From Candidatus Scybalomonas excrementavium (GTDB lineage Bacteria; Bacillota; Clostridia; Lachnospirales; Lachnospiraceae), in assembly GCA_017694765.1 (NCBI GenBank), contig JADIML010000192.1, positions 1-11,567 on the forward strand: a stretch of 11,567 bases of DNA. Direction: 5' to 3'. How positions within the stretch are numbered: the first letter of the stretch is position 1; each line of letters starts with the position of its first letter. A program made the translations under genes and the position numbers. This document shows, piece after piece, positions 7,516-11,567 of this stretch. The notes beneath the pieces were generated by a model. The model saw only the letters and a list, made by a program, of their open reading frames with translations, did no database searches and was not told the origin of the DNA.

Positions 7516-7539
7516 TATGTAAATACGAATGTTTACATA
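7516..7539 (+). repeat. Inverted repeat in the leader of the LTA-synthase-family gene
   Basis: TATGTAAA (7516-7523) and TTTACATA (7532-7539) form perfect 8-bp arms around an 8-nt spacer, 20 bases before the ATG at 7560. It could be an operator downstream of the start site or an mRNA hairpin near the ribosome binding site. It has no T tract, so it is not a terminator. Confidence 0.55.
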
Positions 7540-7559
7540 GGAAAACGAGGATAAGAAAA

Positions 7560-9536
7560 ATGAAACAATTTATTGACAAAATTGAGCAACATGTATATAT
7601 AACCGGGCTTATTATGTCTGTTATATTAACATTGCTTTGTGAAATCTGTGGAAGAGGATCGATTCTTCTTGGATTCCAATTTGTAATTCAAAGTAAATTT
7701 GCATTTTGTTTTGATGTGTTTATTATTTTCTTGATCTGGTCTTTTGCTGTTTTTCTCAAAAGAAGAATTTTTTACTATTTAGCAGTCACAACCATTTGGG
7801 GAGCCATTGGTATTACAAATGGTGTGATTCTTGGATATCGAAATACACCATTTACTTTTGTGGATATTCAATTAGCAAAAGCTGGACTTGCAGTTATGAA
7901 TAATTATATGTCACAAATGAAAATTATCCAGACATTTGGAATTATAGGGATCATAGCAGCCGTTTTAATTGTACTATTTTTTAAGGCGCCAATTTATGAA
8001 GGACCAAGAAAACTCAAGAAAAATATAGTAACTACGGTATTGCTTATTGTAGCATTTACCTCTAGTTATCAGTTTGGAATTCAGACAGGAAGATTAGTCG
8101 ATCGGTTTGTAAACTTAAATCTAAGTTATAAAGCATATGGTGTACCCTATTGTTTTATGGTAACGTTACTTGATAATGGTATTCGAAAACCAGTAAATTA
8201 TAGTGCAAGTACGATGGAAAAACTGGAAAAGAAAATTGATTCTGTAAAAGAAACAGAACCTGAGAAAACTCCAAATATTATTGTATTACAATTAGAATCT
8301 TTCTTTGATGTCAATCATATGAAAGGTGTAGAGTTTAGTGAAAATCCAGTACCTTATTTTACGTATTTAAAAGAAAACTATACATCTGGTTATTTTAAAG
8401 TGCCAACTTATGGGGCTGGTACGATTAACACAGAATTTGAAGTGCTTTCTCAAATGAATAAAGATTTTTTTGGTGCAGGAGAATATCCTTATAAAAGTAT
8501 TATGCAAAATCGAAACGATACGTGCGAAACTTTAGCATATATTTTGAAAAAAGAGGGATATAGAACGCATGCTATCCATAATAATCGTGCAACTTTTTAT
8601 GACAGAGATTATGTATATACCCATATGGGATTTGATACTTTTACAAGTTCTGAATTTATGAACAATCGGGAATTGACACCAAATGGATGGATTAAAGATA
8701 AAATTTTAGTCAATGAGATTACAAAATCTCTTAATAGTACAAAGAAAAAAGATTTTATATTTGCTGTATCTGTGCAAGGACATGGAGAATATCCAAGTGA
8801 TGTAACGGAAATGATTGAAAATCCTAAGATTACATTAAGTGGTATTGATGATGAAGTACGAGCAAATAAATTGACGTATTATGTCAATGAAATCAATGAA
8901 ATGGATCTCTTTTTAAAACAGCTAACCGATACATTAGCTGATTATCCAGAAGATGTTATTTTGGCACTTTATGGTGATCATTTGCCAAGTCTTGATTTTA
9001 CAAATGAAGAGCTTGAAAATGGTTCAACTTTTGAAACAGAGTATGTCATTTGGAGCAATTTTGATATGGAAAAGGATACAAAAGATATCGAAGCCTATCA
9101 ATTAGGAACTAATATTTTTAATAAAATTGGAATGCACTCTGGAATTATGACAAAATTTCATCAGTATTATGAGAAACAAAAAAGTAAAAAAGGTTATATT
9201 AATAATATGAAACTTTTAGAGTATGATATGCTCTATGGAAATCGTTATATTTTAAACAAACAAAATCCATTTAAAGTAACGGACATGAGAATGGGTACGT
9301 ATCCGATGACCATTACAAATGTAAAAAAAGAAGAAGATGGAACAATCATAGTGACGGGTGGAGAATATACAGATTATACAAGAATTCATATCAATGGAAA
9401 ACGAATAGAAACAGAGTTTATTAGTCCAAAGAAAGTAAAGGGAATTTACGATTTACAATATGGAGATGAAGTACAAATTGTACAAGAATCGAAAAAGCAT
9501 AAACGACTTAGTGAAAGTGAAATTTATTACTATTAA
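7560..9536 (+). CDS. LTA-synthase-family membrane phosphoglycerol transferase / sulfatase-fold enzyme
   Basis: Membrane enzyme of 658 residues. Five hydrophobic segments (about 12-30, 47-66, 70-92, 122-141, 154-172) are followed by an extracytoplasmic alkaline-phosphatase/sulfatase-fold domain from about 237 to 545. Catalytic features match LtaS-type enzymes: metal ligand E246 in LQLESF, nucleophile T288 in GAGTINTEFE (four residues before the conserved EF), H340 in AIHNN with R343, H408 in QGHGEYP, and D473-H474 in YGDHLP. Such enzymes transfer glycerol phosphate from phosphatidylglycerol to a growing polymer or glycan outside the cell; whether this one makes lipoteichoic acid or modifies another glycan cannot be told. 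The tail, about 571-658, is an additional beta-rich domain absent from classical LtaS. The start is supported by CGAGGA at 7546-7551, 8 bases upstream. It is divergent from glmS, whose product feeds wall precursors. Confidence 0.93.
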   Translation: MKQFIDKIEQHVYITGLIMSVILTLLCEICGRGSILLGFQFVIQSKFAFCFDVFIIFLIWSFAVFLKRRIFYYLAVTTIWGAIGITNGVILGYRNTPFTFVDIQLAKAGLAVMNNYMSQMKIIQTFGIIGIIAAVLIVLFFKAPIYEGPRKLKKNIVTTVLLIVAFTSSYQFGIQTGRLVDRFVNLNLSYKAYGVPYCFMVTLLDNGIRKPVNYSASTMEKLEKKIDSVKETEPEKTPNIIVLQLESFFDVNHMKGVEFSENPVPYFTYLKENYTSGYFKVPTYGAGTINTEFEVLSQMNKDFFGAGEYPYKSIMQNRNDTCETLAYILKKEGYRTHAIHNNRATFYDRDYVYTHMGFDTFTSSEFMNNRELTPNGWIKDKILVNEITKSLNSTKKKDFIFAVSVQGHGEYPSDVTEMIENPKITLSGIDDEVRANKLTYYVNEINEMDLFLKQLTDTLADYPEDVILALYGDHLPSLDFTNEELENGSTFETEYVIWSNFDMEKDTKDIEAYQLGTNIFNKIGMHSGIMTKFHQYYEKQKSKKGYINNMKLLEYDMLYGNRYILNKQNPFKVTDMRMGTYPMTITNVKKEEDGTIIVTGGEYTDYTRIHINGKRIETEFISPKKVKGIYDLQYGDEVQIVQESKKHKRLSESEIYYY

Positions 9537-9564
9537 TTACCATTATAATTTTAGTCATGAAGAG

Positions 9565-9571
9565 CATACTA
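9565..9571 (+). promoter_or_regulatory. Sporulation-type (sigma-G-like) -10 element of the SASP gene
   Basis: CATACTA fits the CATnnTA -10 consensus of forespore sigma-G promoters and lies 59 bases before the SASP start. The -35 counterpart near 9540-9546 (CCATTAT) is only a loose match to the expected GnATA-like element. Assignment leans on the strong expectation that a SASP gene is read by sigma-G. A TAAATC/GATTTA hairpin (9581-9598) lies in the leader. Confidence 0.5.
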
Positions 9572-9630
9572 ACAGTACGGTAAATCATTTGGGATTTATC
9601 GAAATAGATTATATATGGAGGTAGCTTATC

Positions 9631-9855
9631 ATGGCAAACAACACAAGCGGTAGATCAAACAGAGTGGAAGTACCACAGGCAAAAGATGCATTAAACAAAT
9701 TTAAAATGGAAGTAGCATCTGAATTAGGTGTAAACTTAAAACAGGGTTATAATGGAGATTTAACATCTGCACAAGCTGGTTCTATTGGTGGAGAAATGGT
9801 TCGTAAAATGATCAAAAAACAAGAAGAAGCTATGGCAGGACAAGGAAACTACTAA
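9631..9855 (+). CDS. Alpha/beta-type small acid-soluble spore protein
   Basis: DNA-binding spore protein of 74 residues that coats the forespore chromosome and protects it from UV, heat and oxidation, and is broken down by the GPR protease at germination. The family signatures are clear: the GPR site region FKMEVASELGV (24-34) with cleavage expected after the Glu, and the second helix motif containing the GYNGDLTSAQAGSIGGEMV segment (39-57), where the LTSxxxGxxGGxMVxxM pattern is conserved. Length is normal. The ribosome binding site GGAGGT (9617-9622) is strong, 8 bases before the ATG. It is a monocistronic unit with its own sporulation-type promoter and terminator, and it tells us that the organism sporulates. 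The paralogue class (SspA, B, C and so on) cannot be assigned. Confidence 0.96.
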   Translation: MANNTSGRSNRVEVPQAKDALNKFKMEVASELGVNLKQGYNGDLTSAQAGSIGGEMVRKMIKKQEEAMAGQGNY

Positions 9856-9868
9856 TTCCTTCGATTTA

Positions 9869-9923
9869 TAAAAAGACTGTTGCACAAATCGCTTTTTAAG
9901 CAAATTGTGTAGCAGTCTTTTTT
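9869..9923 (+). terminator. Rho-independent terminator of the SASP gene
   Basis: AAAAGACTGTTGCACAA (9871-9887) pairs with 9905-9921 in a 17-bp stem with two G-U pairs. The loop contains an extra GCTT/AAGC mini-stem (9891-9901). The right arm ends in TCTTTTTT. This gives efficient termination right after the spore protein. Confidence 0.9.
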
Positions 9924-9924
9924 G

Positions 9925-10001
9925 TATAATAGGAAATTTCTGTTTTAGTTAGAAGTAACTGAAAGTCGTAAAGAGTGTACAAGGCACACTTTGGTCTTTT
10001 T
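9925..10001 (+). other. Non-coding stretch with two hairpins, possible small RNA or leader
   Basis: Between the SASP terminator and the promoter at 10020 no gene is seen. TATAAT occurs at 9925-9930 without a good -35. It is followed by hairpin TTTTAGTTA / TAACTGAAA (9943-9951 / 9956-9964, GAAG loop) and a second hairpin AGTGT / ACACT (9974-9978 / 9986-9990) ahead of TCTTTTT (9996-10001 area). The arrangement could be a short transcript or vestigial sequence. Confidence 0.25.
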
Positions 10002-10019
10002 ATATGTCAAAAGAAGTTC

Positions 10020-10049
10020 TTGACAACAAATGCTTTCATACAGTAGAAT
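10020..10049 (+). promoter_or_regulatory. Strong sigma-A promoter of the FMN-binding protein gene
   Basis: A perfect TTGACA (10020-10025) is separated by 18 bases from TAGAAT (10044-10049). The leader is about 50 nt and ends in AGGAG (10097-10101), 7 bases before the ATG at 10109. This is the best-matching housekeeping promoter in the window, suggesting good vegetative expression independent of the spore gene. Confidence 0.8.
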
Positions 10050-10108
10050 TTTCTTGTTATTATAATTTTAACAATAATAGTTTGAGAAAAGAATAGAGGA
10101 GAAAATAT

Positions 10109-11419
10109 ATGTATAAAGAACAACTAAAAGGACTTGTGGGGATTACATTAGTATCAGCAGTTGCTTTTACAGCGGCATTTGGATTCAAAGGAATGGCTAA
10201 AACAGAAGAAGTTTATCATGGAATTCAATTAGAAGGTACCGTAGAAGATATGGGAGTTGATCAAACAGATATGATTCAAAGTGTTGCCAAAATAACAGAT
10301 AAGAGTGGAGATATTACAGGTTATGTTCTTACTGTGAAAGAAAATGGATATGGTGGAGAAATGAGCATAGATGTAGCATTGTCCAAAGATGCAACGAAAG
10401 TTCTAGGAGTTCATATCGGAGAAAATCAGGAAACAGAAGGAATTGGAAGTAAAATAACAACAAAGGAATTTTTAGATCAGTTTAAAGGAATGGAAACACC
10501 TGTTTATATGGAAGGAGTAGAAAGCTCTATTTCTGGTGATACAAAAGGAGATGCGATTGCAGATAGAAATTTACAAGATGGAACATATCTTGCAAAAGCG
10601 AAGGAAGCAGATGATAATGGTTTTATCGAACAGGTAGAAATGAAAGTAGTGAATGGAAAGATCACTTCTGTTATTTGGGACTGTATCAAAGAGGATGGAA
10701 CAACAAAGAGAAAGTTAGCCGATGAAGGACACTATGTCATGACAGAAGAAGGGCTTACTTGGACAGAACAAGCAGATGCTTTAGCAAAAACGATTATTGA
10801 AAATCAATCTATGGCTTCTCTTGGAATGAATGAAGCAGGAAAAACGGATGCAGTAGCTGGAGTTAGCATTTATATTGGTGGTTTTTCAAGTCTTTTAGAA
10901 CAATGTTTAGAGCAAGCTGATGCAAGCAATCAAGTAACACTTAGTGATGGAGAGTATTTGGCAAAAGCAGCACAGGCAGATGATAATGGTTTTGTAGAAC
11001 AAGTGACAATGACCGTACAAAATGGAAAAATTATAGAATTAAACTGGGATTGTATCAAAGAAGATGGTACAAAGAAAAGTAAGTTAGCCGATGAAGGACA
11101 CTATGTGATGACAGAAGATGGACTTACTTGGACAGAACAGGCTCATGCACTTGCCAAAACCGTTATAAAAAATCAATCTATAGAAGCTGTTGAAATGAAT
11201 GAAGCAGGGAAAACGGATGCAGTAGCTGGAGTTAGTATTTATATCGGTGGCTTTGTCAATTTAGTAGAAGATTGTTTACAGCAAGCAGGTGGTGAGAAAG
11301 CAGAACAAACACCAGAAGTTGGAACTGAAATTGATGCGATTTCAGGAGCAACGATTTCTTCAAAAGCAGTAGCAAGAGCTATTGATAAGGCTTATGCTTA
11401 TGTATTACAAATGAATTAA
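10109..11419 (+). CDS. Membrane-anchored FMN-binding protein with RnfG-like domain split by two inserted FMN-binding-like repeats
   Basis: Predicted extracytoplasmic flavoprotein of 436 residues. One N-terminal hydrophobic helix (about 8-26, no lipobox) anchors or exports it. Residues about 33-150 resemble the first part of the RnfG/NqrC FMN-binding domain: GYVLTVKENGYGGEM (71-85), a VLGVHI strand, ETEGIGSK (108-115) and FLDQF. The expected end of that domain, EIDAISGATISSKAVARAI (407-425), contains the covalent-flavin signature DxxSGAT, where ApbE-type transferases attach FMN to the Thr (T414). Between them, about 155-393, are two copies of a 116-residue module resembling FMN-binding modules that start DGTY; hand alignment gives 88 of 116 identical residues at a 123-residue period. 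Each copy has DAVAGVS where DxxSGAT would be expected, and Cys at 192/266 and 315/389. RnfG is an electron-transfer subunit of the Rnf complex, but no other rnf gene is nearby, so this looks like a stand-alone redox protein. The partner is unknown. Confidence 0.9.
   Translation: MYKEQLKGLVGITLVSAVAFTAAFGFKGMAKTEEVYHGIQLEGTVEDMGVDQTDMIQSVAKITDKSGDITGYVLTVKENGYGGEMSIDVALSKDATKVLGVHIGENQETEGIGSKITTKEFLDQFKGMETPVYMEGVESSISGDTKGDAIADRNLQDGTYLAKAKEADDNGFIEQVEMKVVNGKITSVIWDCIKEDGTTKRKLADEGHYVMTEEGLTWTEQADALAKTIIENQSMASLGMNEAGKTDAVAGVSIYIGGFSSLLEQCLEQADASNQVTLSDGEYLAKAAQADDNGFVEQVTMTVQNGKIIELNWDCIKEDGTKKSKLADEGHYVMTEDGLTWTEQAHALAKTVIKNQSIEAVEMNEAGKTDAVAGVSIYIGGFVNLVEDCLQQAGGEKAEQTPEVGTEIDAISGATISSKAVARAIDKAYAYVLQMN
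10571..10918 (+). repeat. Internal repeat copy 1 of the FMN-binding protein
   Basis: Encodes residues 155-270, from LQDGTYLAKA to CLEQA. Copy 2 lies exactly 369 bases downstream. The 26 bases at 10712-10737 are identical to 11081-11106, and 10826-10881 matches 11195-11250 at 53 of 56 positions. This points to a tandem in-frame duplication. Confidence 0.95.
10940..11287 (+). repeat. Internal repeat copy 2 of the FMN-binding protein
   Basis: Encodes residues 278-393, from LSDGEYLAKA to CLQQA, joined to copy 1 by the short linker DASNQVT. It keeps the same WDCIKEDGT, LADEGHYVMTE, LTWTEQA and TDAVAGVSIYIGGF blocks as copy 1. Most substitutions fall between these blocks. Confidence 0.95.
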
Positions 11420-11468
11420 TTCGATGAAATGAAAAAATAATAAGAGTTTATATATTTTAACTTTTTAG

Positions 11469-11509
11469 AAAAACTCAAAGTCCAGATACTTGGCACTTTG
11501 AGTTTTTTT
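11469..11509 (+). terminator. Rho-independent terminator of the FMN-binding protein gene
   Basis: AAAAACTCAAAGT (11469-11481) pairs with 11495-11507, extended by CC (11482-11483) with GG (11492-11493) across a single bulged C, and ends in seven T. The A run on the left arm means a minus-strand transcript entering from the right could also end here. From 11510 to the right edge I see no supported gene, only short stop-limited frames. Confidence 0.88.
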
Positions 11510-11567
11510 GATGTGCGGGAGGGGATTGGGTTAGAGGTTTATTTTTATGAAAGTTACAATCTAAGAG

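Noticed and set aside
7516..7539. BirA, AraR or Rex operator in the LTA-synthase-family leader
   Set aside because: The arms TATGTAAA/TTTACATA and their spacing do not fit the consensus of these regulators, so no regulator was named.
7382..7579. Minus-strand frame of 65 codons in the divergent promoter region
   Set aside because: It overlaps both promoters and the start of the LTA-synthase-family gene, and its hydrophobic product reflects AT-rich DNA; no ribosome binding site.
10504..10689. Minus-strand frame opposite the FMN-binding protein
   Set aside because: Antisense to conserved repeat sequence, no start signals.
11511..11567. Start of another gene at the right edge (ATG at 11511 or near 11548)
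   Set aside because: Both frames meet a stop within a few codons; nothing supports a gene before the edge.

Overview
The window looks like chromosomal DNA from a low-GC, spore-forming Gram-positive bacterium. A Clostridia/Lachnospiraceae-type anaerobe fits best. The evidence is AT-rich codon use, an alpha/beta-type small acid-soluble spore protein, a lipoteichoic-acid-synthase-type enzyme, a glmS gene behind a glmS ribozyme, and an RnfG-like flavoprotein. The species cannot be fixed from the sequence alone. I see no rRNA, tRNA, insertion sequence, phage gene or CRISPR array.

Layout. At 2-2239 (+) is the 3' part of clpB, a disaggregase cut by the left edge, closed by a strong hairpin terminator. 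At 2389-5156 (+) four genes run in one direction with no visible terminator between them: a CYTH-domain triphosphatase-like protein, a DJ-1/PfpI-family protein, a DUF1189-like membrane protein and a YdcF/DUF218 membrane protein. A bidirectional terminator at 5209-5254 separates this run from glmS, which is encoded convergently at 5260-7083 (-). The 476 bp at 7084-7559 hold the glmS ribosome binding site, leader, ribozyme (about 7165-7322) and promoter, and then the divergent promoter and leader of the next gene. At 7560-9536 (+) is an LTA-synthase-family phosphoglycerol transferase/sulfatase-fold enzyme with five membrane segments and an extra C-terminal beta-type domain. At 9631-9855 (+) is a small spore protein with a sporulation-type -10 element and its own terminator. 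At 10109-11419 (+) is a membrane-anchored FMN-binding protein with its own strong promoter and terminator.

How they fit together. Most of the centre concerns the envelope: glmS makes glucosamine-6-phosphate for peptidoglycan and teichoic-acid precursors, the divergent enzyme handles phosphoglycerol-type polymers outside the membrane, and the YdcF and DUF1189-like proteins are membrane proteins of unknown role. ClpB and the DJ-1 protein belong to protein and metabolite damage control.

The most unusual object is the flavoprotein at the right end. An RnfG/NqrC-type FMN-binding domain appears to be split by two nearly identical inserted copies of a second FMN-binding-like module. Only the final, host-domain motif keeps the canonical covalent-flavin signature. 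Both inserted copies carry the same altered motif plus a conserved pair of cysteines. This is the best candidate here for an undescribed extracytoplasmic redox arrangement.
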